Shown here one piece after another: positions 1-11,474 of a stretch of 64,000 bases of DNA. The notes beneath the pieces were generated by a model. It saw only the letters and a program-made list of their open reading frames with translations. It was not told the DNA's origin and searched no databases. Location of the stretch: the NCBI GenBank assembly GCA_907165275.2, contig OU015664.1, positions 3,620,001 to 3,684,000 of the forward strand, read 5' to 3'. Positions within the stretch are counted from its first letter, which is position 1, and every line of letters begins with the position of its first letter. The DNA comes from Zygaena filipendulae (taxonomy: Eukaryota; Arthropoda; Insecta; Lepidoptera; Zygaenidae). A program made the position numbers and the translations under genes.

Positions 1-690
1 ACAAATCGTGGGGAAGATTCAACAAAAACAGATTGTCAACAGATTGTCTCAAAAAATTACAGTAACCGATCGTGGTTGAATCTCAAGCAGGACATGTTAG
101 GTTCTAGAAAGTCAGTAGCTTCATTCAATACGACGGGCAATCAGCGACGTGATAAATCCGCAGAAGCTATAGCACAATGACATCACTACAGACTTATCGA
201 GAAACAGACCACGCGATATAAAAGAAAGGTGAAATTCAGCATTATGATTTACTTAAACTAGGTACTTACTACAAGCGGCCAGCTGCTTGTCCATACACGT
301 TTTATGCGTACGCGTTTAAATCGTCAGTGCAAAATTCAAAATTTGAGTTTGACATTAAACATGTTTGTGTTTTATAGACATTATCTACAAATACATCAAT
401 TACAGCTAGTACAGCAAATACCTACACCAATTGTAGCGAGGCGTGGGGAGGAACGAAGCTGACGAAAGCAGAGTGTCGAAGTGTCTCTTCTTTACCAGAT
501 AATAGCTAATCATCATCAAGTCTGTGAAAGTGAAGCATCTAAGAAGTCTGTCTACTTAGTGTCTATTGGTCTGAGGGCATAACAAAGCAAGTAGAAACGC
601 GGGGTCCGTGTAATAGGGTCGTGATGCACCGAGGGCCGGTCTCGCTGAGTCTCACGCCATCTAGTCTACAGTTGCTAGTCCGCAGTGGGC
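1..690. other. AT-rich DNA, no recognised feature
   Basis: I see no convincing exon, splice pair, RNA gene or full repeat here. A 63-codon ORF near the right edge runs into the MITE at 694 and has no recognisable motif. Confidence 0.5.
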
Positions 691-693
691 CTT

Positions 694-897
694 GCGCCCT
701 TATTCACTATGACCATAACGTTACGATAACGAATGAACTCAAGGAAGTTTCACTTCGAAAAACTACTTACATTTACAACGTGTCTTATGTCATAAAGAAT
801 ATTAATTTCTAACATTATGGCATCTGGAGCCTTTGAGATTGGGTTTTTGGGAAGCGCGTCATGGGCAAGGAATGTTGTTGGTCATAGTGAATAAGTA
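694..897. mobile_element. MITE with CCCTTATTCACTATGAC ends, copy 1
   Basis: The left end reads CGCCCTTATTCACTATGACC and the right end GGTCATAGTGAATAAG, its inverted complement. The interior near the right end (AAGGAATGTTGTTGG, inverted) matches the left interior of the copy at 43507, so the two are one family in opposite orientation. No ORF of transposase type is inside. It is probably a non-autonomous DNA transposon; the superfamily is not clear. Confidence 0.7.
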
Positions 898-978
898 AGA
901 ACTGCCTATGTAATATATTATCTACGATTGTGCCCCAAATGCAAAGACGATGTTATGAAAATTACAATTTATTTAATT

Positions 979-1252
979 ACTAGCTGTTCCCACTCTAATT
1001 TCAGAGGTACGACACTATTTTTTTTCTGTACCTACTCTTGACAACATGTATAGTATGCAAAATTTAATGTATAGTTAGTTACTCCCGCGTTAATTTCGGA
1101 GTTACCGTTGGAATTCCGGAAAAAAGTACCCTATGTCTTCTTTCTATTTCTGTATCCCTGAAAATGTGGATGCAAAATTTCATGATGAGCGGTTGAGCCG
1201 TTAAGACGTGAAAGCGTAACAAACAAACTCACTTTCGCATGTATAAGGATAG
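979..1252 (-). mobile_element. Helitron-like element, two degenerate partial copies
   Basis: Starts with ACTAGCTGTTCCC, loses the hairpin, then restarts near 1071 as GTTACTCCCGCGTTAATTTC and runs on through the shared body (AATTCCGGAAAAAAGTACCC, GCAAAATTTCATGATGA, GCGTGAAAGCGTAACAAAC). It looks like two partial copies joined head to tail. Confidence 0.65.
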
Positions 1253-1934
1253 TAAAATTTTAACTGCACATTAAAAAACCTATATGCAAGCTAAATGTAA
1301 GCACATGTCAATTATGAATAGGAAGCTTGTGAGGTTCGTAGTAGTGGTAGCCTTCGGCTAGCTCAAATATAATAAATAAAAGATAAATTTTATATTTTAG
1401 AGCTGTTGTATTCTTAAAATTGTATCCAGTTCTGTCAAAAAAAGTATTTTAAATTTAAAAAGAACAGATTACAAAAAATAAATAAAAAGTACTAGAAATG
1501 AGGCGGGATATCATAACGAGTGGCATATAGCCAAGTGGCAAGCTACGATAAAACTAGTGCCGTATTCTGATTCTGCTAGGTTTAGGCAGACTTGAACAAC
1601 AACGACAACTCGCGCGGGCTGAGCGATAGATCTTTATTAAACTTTCAAGTGGTAAAATGACCAAACTACTAAAATACTAATCTACTAAAATATATTCAGA
1701 TCATTGTTTAGTGTTTACATAATATTATATTTGAAATAAGGATGTGTTTAGGAGTCCGTGGGAGCGGCGAGCCACAGACGGACGTCACGATTCTAACACA
1801 CGAGCGGCCGACCGCGCCGTGTGCGCTGGCTGGCCTAACCTACATACGGGCCGGCGTAATGTTGAGACCTCGAAGGATCAGAGAGGCAATAGGCAAGATG
1901 CCGGACATGAAAATTAAAATTCTATCTTGTTCTA

Positions 1935-2143
1935 TCGTGTAGATTAATAAACAATAATGATTTTTTTCCTTTTCAAATTAATGAAAAAATTTCTACTTCG
2001 ATAAAACGCATTACAGTTTAAAAATGGGGGCTCGTGACGTCATAACTCTATATGAACTACACCAATTCGTGAGGTCACGCGACATTTCGACTCAATGTAA
2101 CCACGTCATTTTTTAATTCCGTAAAAAAAGGAAAAGGTAAGTA
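1935..2143 (+). mobile_element. MITE of the GTCCGTC/CRE family, degraded copy
   Basis: Same order of blocks as the copy at 53716: a T-rich left arm, AAACGCATTACAGTTTAAAAA, GGGGGCTCGTGACGTCA (CRE-like site 2035-2042), a TGAGGTCA variant site at 2070-2077, CACGTCATTTTTTAATTCCG and a final AAAAAAAGGAAAA. The outermost terminal repeats are eroded. Confidence 0.65.
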
Positions 2144-2164
2144 CTTGACGTTTGGTTTGGTGGC

Positions 2165-2257
2165 GAATGGGGGTAGAAAAGCTCTGAAGTGGCGACCACG
2201 TAGGTATCGGGCTACCGGCAGACGAGGTGTGGCCGTGTAGGCGCTGGACGCACACCT
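2165..2257 (+). mobile_element. RTE-like LINE, reverse transcriptase C-terminal fragment (5' part)
   Basis: One frame reads GRKALKWRPRR and then GRRG with a stop, matching the end of a reverse transcriptase ORF found in many lepidopteran LINEs (pattern KVLEWRPR...GRPxxRW). The fragment is decayed and is cut by the MITE at 2258; its continuation is at 2681. Confidence 0.55.
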
Positions 2258-2680
2258 GGGGCCGTATTTTTGAATCGTTCGAATATCTTAAGTGAAATCA
2301 ACTCACTTGTGAAAAAATTCACTGAATCCTATTTTGTCATATTTTTGTACCATTCAAATATGGTGTTGCGGTCTTCTGAAACTCCTTTAGATTTGTTTAA
2401 TTTTACGCAGAATATTTAAAAACCGGAAGCTAACTCTCATAGATTTTCATAAACCGGTACTTAATGGGACTTGAAACAAAACGTTCTTGAAGTTGTCGAA
2501 CTATCAATCATGTGCAATTATGAAAATGACGTTATGCCACCAAACGTCAAACTTTCGATCGACCCACTCGTTGCAGAATTCACGTGAAATTAAATTTCAA
2601 AATACTATTTCACGCATTCTCATGCGAATCTTACGATTCCGTGCGTGAAAAGTAATTCAAGCGATTCAAAAATACGCTCC
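2258..2680. mobile_element. MITE with GGGGCCGTATTTTTGAATCG ends, long copy
   Basis: The left end is GGGGCCGTATTTTTGAATCG and the right end is CGATTCAAAAATACGCTCC, its inverted complement with mismatches. Inner arms are also complementary (TTCGAAT / AATTCAAG). At 423 bp it is longer than its 149-bp relative at 54754. It splits a LINE fragment, so it is the younger insertion. Confidence 0.75.
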
Positions 2681-2760
2681 TGAACCGGAACTGAACGGTG
2701 AAGCCCGCGGGATGCGGCTGGATGAGAGTGGCTCAGGGCCGGTCGGCATTCTTTAAGGCT
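2681..2760 (+). mobile_element. RTE-like LINE fragment, continuation after the MITE
   Basis: One frame reads GCGWMRVAQGRSAFFK, which fits the reverse transcriptase C-terminal pattern (GWMRxAQDRSxWR) expected downstream of the part at 2165. Confidence 0.55.
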
Positions 2761-2893
2761 GACTTTTTTCCAACACCGGACGTTTCTGAAAGGTATCTGA
2801 TAATATTAAAATTTACATTACCTACGTTAAGAGATTAATCTTGAACGCCACGTCTACTAACTATCGTACATTTTAAAGCCAATATATTATATC

Positions 2894-3132
2894 ACTAGAT
2901 GTTCCCCGTGGTTTCACCCGTAGCAATTTTGGAGATCCCGAAGGAATTCCGAAATAAAAGTACCGAGATAAGTAGAAGGACATACCTATTACCTTCTCTG
3001 TACCCCTGATAACGTGTATGCAAAATTTCATGATGATCAGTTAAACCGTAACGGTGTGAAAGCATAACAGACAAACAAACAGACAGACAGACTGACAGAG
3101 TTACTTTCGTATTTATAATATTAGTAAGGATT
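2894..3132 (-). mobile_element. Helitron-like element
   Basis: ACTAGATGTTCCCCGTGGTTTCACCCG at the CTAG end, the shared body, a CAGACAGACAGAC run and TTTATAATATTAGTAAGGAT at the other end. Nearly full length. Confidence 0.75.
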
Positions 3133-3160
3133 AGTCCATATTATTATTATTATTATCATT

Positions 3161-3258
3161 ATCATACACGTTGTCAGGGGTACAGAAAAAGACTTTTTAT
3201 CCCGAAATTCCTGCGAGAACTCTGAAATGAACGCATGAAACTACGGGGACCCGCTAGT
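3161..3258 (+). mobile_element. Helitron-like element, 3' half
   Basis: Sense-strand copy running from ACACGTTGTCAGGGGTACAG through ATCCCGAAATTCCTGCG to a terminal CCGCTAGT. The 5' half is missing. Confidence 0.65.
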
Positions 3259-3435
3259 ATCTGTTTATATATAAACACAAACTGCGATCAACGAGTTATT
3301 ATTACGAGTACCCTAGATAGAAAAAATTTTACTACCTATAGCACCGTGACACGAAGATATAAAAGGATATATTGACTATTGAGTCCTCAAATCTATGTAA
3401 GTATCACAGCTGCTAAACCTTGCTCTAAATTATTA

Positions 3436-3600
3436 TCGTAGCGCGCGCTCCGGGACCGCGGGGCGTCGCGCGTCGCTCGCGATCGAACGAGAGCGTTGCG
3501 CAAGAGTGGACCATCCCATCGATCACGTTTAGCATTACCCGCCGCCCTCCCCGCGCCGGCCCATTGACAAACGCTTACGGACGCACTGGACGAGGTAAAT
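3436..3600. promoter_or_regulatory. CpG-rich patch, possible promoter or 5' exon
   Basis: A CpG-dense stretch (GCGCGCTCCGGGACCGCGG and following) on an AT-rich background, ending at GACGAG|GTAAAT, which would serve as a plus-strand splice donor. No long ORF is present. It could be an untranslated first exon; nothing here proves transcription. Confidence 0.2.
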
Positions 3601-3648
3601 AGTAATGAAGCAGTAAATTAAAAAAATATACATACCTACTTACACTTC

Positions 3649-3806
3649 CTGGCTGTCACCTGCATTTCTCGGAGTTCCCTCGGTAATTTCGAGATTAAAC
3701 GTGAACTTTTCTGTACCCCTGAAAATGTGTATGCAAAATTCCATGATAACCGATTAAGTAGTTGAGGCGGGAAAGCGTAACAAACAAACAAATAAACTCA
3801 CATTAG
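3649..3806 (-). mobile_element. Helitron-like element, degenerate
   Basis: CTGGCTGTCACCTGC replaces the usual CTAG end; the body continues with CGGAGTTCCC, TGTACCCCTGAAAATGTGTA and GGGAAAGCGTAACAAAC. Confidence 0.6.
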
Positions 3807-3851
3807 GTATATGCTATTTGAATATTTGTATGTTTTCCAAGCCAGTCCTGC

Positions 3852-4077
3852 GGAGCTAGGATGCGCAACATGATATGTTTATCGAACGAAAGATAAAATT
3901 GTCGACACGACAAATATTTGGGGGCGTCCAAGCAAAAAAGTGCAGTAGTGGGGTAATGAGTTAAGACTAGATTCGGTTAAACATTTTTTACCACTGGTAG
4001 ACAAAACGATATATTATGTCGACGAGAATCGATAAAATGGCTCGATAAAATTTTATCATGTTGCGCATCCTAGCTCC
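3852..4077. mobile_element. MITE with GGAGCTAGGATGCGCAACAT ends
   Basis: Perfect terminal inverted repeats of about 24 bp: GGAGCTAGGATGCGCAACAT at the left, its complement ending in CATCCTAGCTCC at the right, with further pairing of GATAAAAT tracts inside. About 226 bp, no ORF. Confidence 0.75.
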
Positions 4078-4302
4078 ACTGGCCTGGCCCGTTGATCCGA
4101 TTGTTGTAAAAACTTTGGTGGGCTTTTCTGCCTACGCCCACGAAGGTTCCTGGTTCCTGATAGTTATTGCGGAAATTCCAAAACTCACGCGGGTAAAATC
4201 ACGGGGCACCAGCGAGGCTATAATTTTAAATACGATTGTTTTTAAATACTATTTCACAGGTTTTAATTTCTATAGTAAGAGATGTATTCCTTTTAAATTA
4301 TT

Positions 4303-4475
4303 TACTAACTGTTCCCCGCGGTTTCACTCGCGGTATTGTCGGAGTTCCCGCGGGAATTCCGGAATAAAAAGTACCCTAGGTCCTTCTCTGTACCCCTGAT
4401 AACGTCGATGCGAAACTTCATGATGATCGGTTGAACCGTTAAGGCGTGAAAGCGCAACAAACAAACAAACAAATT
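4303..4475 (-). mobile_element. Helitron-like element
   Basis: ACTAACTGTTCCCCGCGGTT, hairpin CCGCGG...CGCGG, AATTCCGGAATAAAAAGTAC, GATGATCGGTTGAACCG and GCGTGAAAGCGCAACAAAC. The far (TC) end is lost after a CAAA run. Confidence 0.75.
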
Positions 4476-5458
4476 GTGAACTAGTTTTTCATCGCTCAAT
4501 GTATTGGTTCCTTTCTGCATGCAGCCAGTATGAGCAGCCAATGTAGTTCACAGTGTTTGAAAGTGAATTGATTGACAGACAGACACAATAATATGAGCGG
4601 TAAACAATTATTATTGTCGAATTATTGCCGTAGGTATTTCGAATATCGCAATGTTGAATATCATAAGCGACACAGGCGCAAAGGTTAAACCTTTTGACTT
4701 TGTTTTGATAGTTTCGATACCATTGTTCGATTGTAAAATGTATTTTTTTTTTATAATTTCAATGGCGTCCTTTAGAGGCAGTACTGTACTAACTGAAACT
4801 TTGTTTTTTATTTTTATTTTTTTATTTTAGTCAATCAGACCTATGATATTTATGATGTCGAATACCTAGTCTAGATAAATAATTAATCTAGGATCACTTG
4901 TAAATTGAAGAAATGCTAGAGATGAAATTGACAAAGACTAATAAATGCACTATTTGCGAGAGTCCAAGAGAGGAAAAAAAAATGGCCTTACCTACCACTT
5001 GTGATAAAGATACCTCAAAACAAAAAGGATGTAACAAACTCGCCGGTTACAGATCAGGGCCATTTGCGACACAAGCAAATGCCAAAATAAGGTTAAAGGT
5101 AAATAATTGTTAGATGCTATGAGCCTCGTGGCATTCCCGGCCCGAATTGATTTATATGCAGGAATCCATCGATGATGTACAGCGATTGTGAAACGTTTTC
5201 GTGATTTGCACATCTGTAATTATTTTAAAGTGTGAAATAATTGCCTATAGGAGTGTCGCTATGAAAAAAGGCGAAAGTGGAAATTTATCTCTCGCGATCA
5301 ACGAATTTAATTAATAAAAACAATAACTTTTACTATACGTAATAATATGTTTAGACATCAGACTGACTTCTTATATAATAGGCCAGGCGCGAGCATTGTT
5401 ACAAAAAGCGCGCAACCTATATTCAAAATGAATAATTTCTTTTTATCATTATAACTCT
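4476..5458. other. Unassigned AT-rich DNA
   Basis: There is no recognised repeat. A 66-codon ORF at 4913-5113 (+) with a CTIC...C...C cysteine pattern is followed by AAAG|GTAAAT, but it has no clear acceptor and no family match I can name. Confidence 0.4.
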
Positions 5459-5659
5459 ACTAGCTGTGCCCCGCGGTTTCACCCACGGTAATTTTGGAGT
5501 TCTCGCGAGAATTCCGGGATAAAAAGTATCCTATGTCTTTCTCTATACCCCTGACAACGTGCATGCCAAATTTCATCCAAATCCGTTCAGCCGCTTTTGC
5601 GTGATTGATTAACAAACATCCAAACATCCACACTTTCACATTTATATTATTAGTAGGAT
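5459..5659 (-). mobile_element. Helitron-like element, full length
   Basis: ACTAGCTGTGCCCCGCGGTT at the CTAG end, a CCGCGG hairpin, then CATCCAAATCCGTTCAGCCG, CATCCAAACATCCACAC, and ATTATTAGTAGGAT at the TC end, flanked by T and A as expected for Helitron insertion. Confidence 0.8.
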
Positions 5660-8600
5660 AAATGTATTATTTGTAATTCTAGTAAAAATAGTTTAAAAAA
5701 ACAAACAGAATTTGGAAGTGTAAAATTGTAAAGCTCGCAGCTCGATACCATCGTGAGTTAGCGACCAGAGAGCGAATTCCACTCACGCGAATCGCAAAAC
5801 CGCATTACCTACTCCCGCCGCGAAAGGATGTCCTCACACATGTCGATACTAGCATACTCGCGTTAAGCTTTGGGTTTCTCGTGAGCAGAATCGAGCCTCA
5901 GTTGGCCGCACTGGGTCAGTATGGCGTGCCGTTTCCTCCGGGAACAGACCGGTGGCGTCCCACGTAGTATCAGATAGTAATCTCCACGACTCGACCGCTA
6001 GTCAGGTTAGATTGTGCAATTGTGCATTCTGAAGAGGAATGACCAGATCCCTTTGGAAACAAAGTAGTGTTTTAAATTTCGTGACCAAGGTTACATTAAT
6101 GTAATAATTATAATGATGAACTAATACAAAACTGCAATGCAACTCCGGTAGGAAAAGCTAACAATTTAATTATATTTATTAATTTCATTCCTATTAATTA
6201 AATTTATTAATTATATTAGGGCTGTCAAAAGTAATAAAGATCCTATACAATGACATTCAACAGATTTACACATAGCCTCTATAAAGTTAACTCGCATTTC
6301 CATTTATACTTTTCTACTATCAATACGTCTTATTACTCGGGGGATAAGATACAGTTTTGTTTGTACCACGATACGTCCATAAAGTTGTAAGCTCACCGGA
6401 CGGCAGTCCACGCGCTGTCCGCTCGTTCATTGAGCTCTTCCCATGACATTATACTCTAACCTTCTGAATGTATGTCATAAATCTTTCGTCTCAACGATCA
6501 AATTCCAAACTTAAACTTATGGATATAGAATTTGAATTTGAACCGCAATCATTGATCATGAGACGTCTTAAAATGGATCACGGCACGGCGCATCCGAGGC
6601 TCCGATGCCCTCAGAGATGGACCTTGCGTTTTATTTCCACCGGGGAAGACACGACTTCGGTACGATGCATGGAGGAAATATGGCTCCAAGTCCGCTCCAC
6701 GTATTTCACCGGGGTCACCGTAGGTCGGTTGCGCGGACATTATTAAACTGTTACTCCTCTAGAATCGTGAGACGTGACTTATGCAGATGTTTAAGTAGTG
6801 GTTTGACGGATAGTTTTCATGTGTACGCCAGTGGTCTGTTCTCATGTGAATCTTCCGCGCACGATTCGCAACGTTACAGGGAAATTAGTTGGAAAGTCTC
6901 AGCTCTGGCCGTATTTGGTGGTACGATGTACATATCTACTGCTATCTAACATAAGACTTGTTTTCATTACAATGTAGCATATTGTTTAAACAGTATGTTT
7001 TATTGCTGTTCATATCTGAATGAAAGATAAAAATAAAAAAATGATATTTTTGTGTTGTCAGCAAACGTAAAAGTTTTTTTTTTCACAGTAAGTACAATTT
7101 CTATCAACGAAAAATTCAAAAGTGAAACAAGGAACCTCATAACAGTGCATCAAAGTTATCAACAGTAAAATGTACCTAATAGAAAGACCCATCCTTTCCT
7201 ATACTACATAAAAAGGCGCTAAATAATCAGCTGTGCACATACCTATACTGAGGTGCTCTCGCGCTTGTTCTATTTATACACTTTTTGCGACCGATTCAGG
7301 AAGTCGAATGTAACAGTAAAAGACAAAATGTGGGAATATTAGCGCGAACAATAGGAGAGATGCGTGTTTTTTTGGATGAAAGAGCGCTCTTCATACTTAA
7401 TTGCGTGCTGATACGTAGAATACGCGTGGTGATACGGTGGGCCCGGTTTTATTAACGTTGATCTAAATGTTACTTAACTATACAATTTAAATCCTATTAA
7501 ATACACATTTTTCAGCTAAACTACCGCTTAAAACGAACGTGTTTTTAATAATATATTATTTTCAATTAATAAATGGGTATTTGTTAAAAATAATAATATA
7601 CTTATTAGCAGATATCTAGTTGTAAAAAAATTGTTACTTTAAGAAAGGAATAGAAACAGTTACTATGCAAATGTAAGTAAAAATAGCAAATACCAAAAAA
7701 AAAATAGATTAATGTTTTTAAATGTATTTGGTTCTTCCCTAAACATACCTACGATTGTAAACTAGACGTTGCATGTTGATAGTGCATTTGAAGTGAAAAT
7801 TTTATTTTTTCTTGCTTTTATCAACAACTAGTATATTCACAACATACATTTAAGAAGACATTCAGAGCATATAATACCTTCAACTACTGACTACAAGCCC
7901 AAAGAAATTTCACATCAAATATGTAGTCAAAAATCCTTCTCTCTTAAAATTTACCTTCGCAACTAAATATCTTTGAGTACTGCTTAGTACTTCTACGACA
8001 CCGGGCATATACATTGAGTTTTTCACGAGGAAAATCGCACACAATAGCAGAGTGAGACACACAAGAAGTTGAGAAAGCCAAGTACTTATTAGTATTACCA
8101 TGGACTGGACAGTTCAGTTATTGTGCCCATGATTGTGTACATGATCACACCATTATGTCTTAGCCAACTTCCCAGTTCTCTTTACTTATAATTAAAGTTG
8201 CGGTTAACTAATATGCTATATTTAATTAGCTTTGAACTACTCTCTTGTCTTTAAATATCTACGAGTTCATTAAATTTAAGATTTTTAATTTTTTAATGTT
8301 AATCATTGGGTTTTTTTATAGGTTGGTAAGCCGTTTAGCAAGGCGAGAAAAAGTAATTAATTAATTAAATTTTTGTCACTTTAGAAAAAAAAATCCTTTA
8401 AAGGCACCAAAAGTCTGTTTTTACTGGTAACATTAGTAAAAAAAAATTTTTTTAACTGTTTGTTTGTCTTTAAGAGTCTATATCTCATTTAGGCGCAATA
8501 CGTTCAGTTCGCGTTTGGTCCAATTCGTATTTCTATCTATAATATCAAAAGTCATTTAAAAGGAAAAAAGAAAGAAAACTACTTACATTTATTCCAGCTC

Positions 8601-9159
8601 AACACACAAGAAAAAACAAACAAACTTTGTTTGTTTTTTGGGGGATTTAGTAATTAATAGATAAGTAATTTAAAGGACAACTACAAATGTATTTATTTTG
8701 ATCAACAAAATAAAGCTAATTCCTAACACATCAGAAACAAACTCCGTCCTTATGATTCTGCACTACACCATTTTACCCACGCTGTCCCCCGTATCTACTC
8801 CGTCTATTTGTAAACGTAGGTTATTTATCGTTAATTATATTACTTCATCAGTAGTGGCTACCCGACTTCTATAGGCTGTTAACAAATCAATTGCCACTTG
8901 CAGTGTTTATTAATGTCAATCCGTTTCAAGATCGTGCCGGCTCTACCAATTATTGTCATTTTTCGACGTTCAGCAACGCAATTTAGCACGAAAGGTGTGA
9001 ATGGATCTTAAATTGTGCCCTACTTTGAAACCTTTAATCGTGCGTCATTCTCTCGGAGAGGAGATATTACAACTCTATAATTTACATGACTTTAAATTAG
9101 TATTATAAATTCAACAAAATCTTATCTTACTACAAATAAGAATCCCGGATTAATATTAA
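5660..9159. other. Long stretch without a recognised gene
   Basis: Two moderately GC-rich patches (5720-6030 and 6560-6750) stand out. The second has overlapping ORFs in three frames, none recognisable. 8612-8637 holds a short AAAACAAACAAA/TTTGTTTGTTTT fold-back. The rest is AT-rich with no feature I can support. Confidence 0.4.
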
Positions 9160-9366
9160 TCCCTTCTGATATTATAAATACGAAAGTAACTCTGTCTGTT
9201 AGTCTGTCTTTCTGTCTGTGACGCTTTCACGCTTTAACGGCTCAACTGATGATCATGAAATTTTGCATACACATTGTCAGGAATACAGAGAAGGACATGG
9301 GGTGCTTTTTGTTCTGGAATTCCTGCGGGAACTCCGAAATCAACGCGGGTTAAACCGCGGGAAACA
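9160..9366 (+). mobile_element. Helitron-like element
   Basis: Sense copy: TCTGATATTATAAATACGAA, a CTGT-rich stretch, ACGCTTTCACGCTTTAACGG, TTTTGCATACACATTGTCAG, and a 3' hairpin region ending AAACCGCGGGAAACA; the final CTAG is lost. Confidence 0.75.
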
Positions 9367-9395
9367 AAATGTATAGTATAATCAACATTAAACGA

Positions 9396-9556
9396 ATCTA
9401 AATGTGAATGTGAGTTTGTCTGTTACGCTTTCACACCTTAATTGCTCAACTGATCATCATGAAATTTTGCTTACACATTGTCAAGGCGTTCAGAGAAGGA
9501 TAGAGTGTACTTTTATCCTACAATTTTCGCGGAAACTCCAGGGGAACAGCTACAGT
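9396..9556 (+). mobile_element. Helitron-like element, second copy in the same orientation
   Basis: AATCTAAATGTGAATGTGAG, TTACGCTTTCACACCTTAAT, TTGCTTACACATTGTCAAGG and a 3' end GGGGAACAGCTA. It lies 30 bp downstream of the previous copy, head to tail. Confidence 0.7.
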
Positions 9557-9652
9557 TTTTCTAAAGTCAACATAGGAGATGGCTTTGTTTTTGCTTGTTA
9601 TTTTGTCTCTCTTGCCTTCATAATGGGCATGTTGACTAATTTTTATTTTTTA

Positions 9653-9906
9653 GTCCGTCTTGTAGATTATTAAAAAACATTGGACACGTATTTTTTCTTT
9701 TTTTTTTTACGTAATCAAAAAATAACGGAGATATATTGAGTTGCAATTTCGCGTGACGTCACTATTCTGACAGTTTGTATGGCGGTTTTAGCGGTTAGTG
9801 ACGTCACGACCCCCTCAATCTAAACTTTAATGCGCTTTATCTCTGTATATTTTAATTTCTTTAAAGAAGCAAAAAATACGTGTTTATGTCTTTTTAACTG
9901 ATGGAC
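9653..9906 (-). mobile_element. MITE of the GTCCGTC/CRE family
   Basis: Ends GTCCGTC...GATGGAC are flanked on both sides by TA, which fits the target duplication of Tc1/mariner-type elements. Two perfect TGACGTCA palindromes lie inside at 9754-9761 and 9799-9806. It is inverted relative to the copies at 1935 and 53716. No ORF of transposase type. Confidence 0.8.
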
Positions 9907-10205
9907 TAATTAGAATTTTGATTTTAAAAGTAGTCCACATCCCCATTGACTACACCCGATAAACAAAGCTCAGACCCATCTCTATATGTATCCACGTTTA
10001 TACAAACGATGTGGAAGTGTTAGTACTTATTTGTAAGAGTCATTAGGTTAGGTGATGCGCTGCTGATATTTACTAGTCTCCGCCGCTTGCGCCACTCGCG
10101 GATGACACGACCGCCGAGCGAGAGGCCGGCAATACCAACAAACTTTAGACTTAATTTACTCGTACTTACCAGCCGATCTCTCGCAGTTTCATCCGTCAAA
10201 CTTGA

Positions 10206-10240
10206 TTTTTTTATATCATAGGGGGCAAACGGGCAAGTAG
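10206..10240 (-). mobile_element. SINE 3' scrap
   Basis: TTTTTTTATATCATAGGGGGCAAACGGGCA matches the poly(A)-proximal end of the SINE copies at 33760 and 39201. Confidence 0.6.
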
Positions 10241-11418
10241 CTATATACGGCGAGAATACCGTTCATTCTAGTATAGGTACAAAATATTCTACCATCAGTC
10301 AGGAATACTGTAGCTTTAAATTAGTGAAAGTTCTTAGAATCGACTCAGTAGTCCCAGAGATTATCCTCTACCTTTTATAATATTAGCGTAGATTATCTTC
10401 AGAAAACAGACAGTTTTTAAAACAAATACAAATGTTTTAAACACAATATATATATATACATACGTCTCTAGATCTATTTGAATTTAAAAAGGAGAGTTAT
10501 ACTTTTTTAATTTAAAGAAATTTCATGCCTGTCAACGTTTATCATGTTCAGCAGACTAAGTCTTTATAGGGACATTTTGGTATAGATGTTCAGAAAATTT
10601 GTATTCTATTTAATAAGATAGAAATAGCAATAGGTACCTACTTAAATATATTTAAAAAACAAATTGGATTTCAATTTCTAACAGACACTCATAGATTTTT
10701 AGATAATAATACCTACCCATACCTACTTCTGATATAACCAGCCAGCCAGCTCTTCCTGTATAAAATGACCATGAACTAATAGTAGATATTACACTATCAT
10801 TGCATGAACTAGAATTAAATTTAGCTCGAGAGAAGTCCGTATATAGATTACTCTAGACTACTCTAGATCTAGATAGAACACTATCTTTATAGTTTTTTTT
10901 TTTAATTATATGGTTAATATTCACATATTATTATAACCCTATACTGTGTCACCGGGCCTCGCAAGGTCTCTCCACGGGCGGCGAGTTCGTGTGGTCGTGC
11001 CCGCAGCCAGATTAAACTATTGCACCTAAGACATTTCGGTCACCATGGTTACCGAAAACTCACGATTCATCACACTACACCGATATCCTTAAACCAACGT
11101 AGTAAAGTACAATTTACTTTGGCTATAAAAACGAGTAAGAAATTGAAAATTTTCACCTCGTTCTTATGAAATAGGCTGATCTGTTGTTAGAGGGACCTGT
11201 CGAATGCCTCACGAATTCTCACTCGCAAACGAGCCCGGCGGTGTGTGGATTGTGAATTTGTAGTTAAGACATCTTTAGTAATTGGATGGTGGTGTTATGG
11301 TAAATTATGGGTCGAGTTGATTTTATTTATTGTGAGCTTTTAGTTTTGTACTAGTTTTGTACGTAACGCTTGTCGTGATCCTTGTTAAGAGGGATTTTCA
11401 TGGGTCCATTTTCGCCGT

Positions 11419-11474
11419 GCGGCTAGTCGCTTCACAAATCGCCTCACCAAGCCGCCTAGAGAAGACCTAGCCGC
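11419..11474. repeat. Inverted repeat
   Basis: GCGGCTAGTCGCTTC pairs with GAAGACCTAGCCGC over an interior of about 25 bases. It may be part of a degraded MITE (flank GGGTCCATTTTCGCC), but the far end of such an element is not found. Confidence 0.4.

Noticed and set aside
1889..1909. GGCAAGATGCCGGACATG, similar to the miR-31 start
   Set aside because: Only the seed agrees, and the possible pairing with ATCTTGTTC downstream is too short.
3402..3419. TATCACAGCTGCTAAACC, seed like miR-2/13
   Set aside because: No upstream complementary arm to form a pre-miRNA hairpin.
4058..4399. 113-codon plus ORF
   Set aside because: Begins inside the right arm of a MITE and ends in a Helitron-like element; a chance frame through repeats.
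4305..4541. 78-codon minus ORF and similar ORFs over repeats (for example 9404-9673, 31675-31908, 46152-46433)
   Set aside because: They translate Helitron-like repeat DNA, which has no coding capacity of its own.
6605..6949. Longest ORF of the window (114 codons, +)
   Set aside because: Two other frames are also open over the same GC-rich patch, no domain or codon bias is visible, and no splice sites bracket it.
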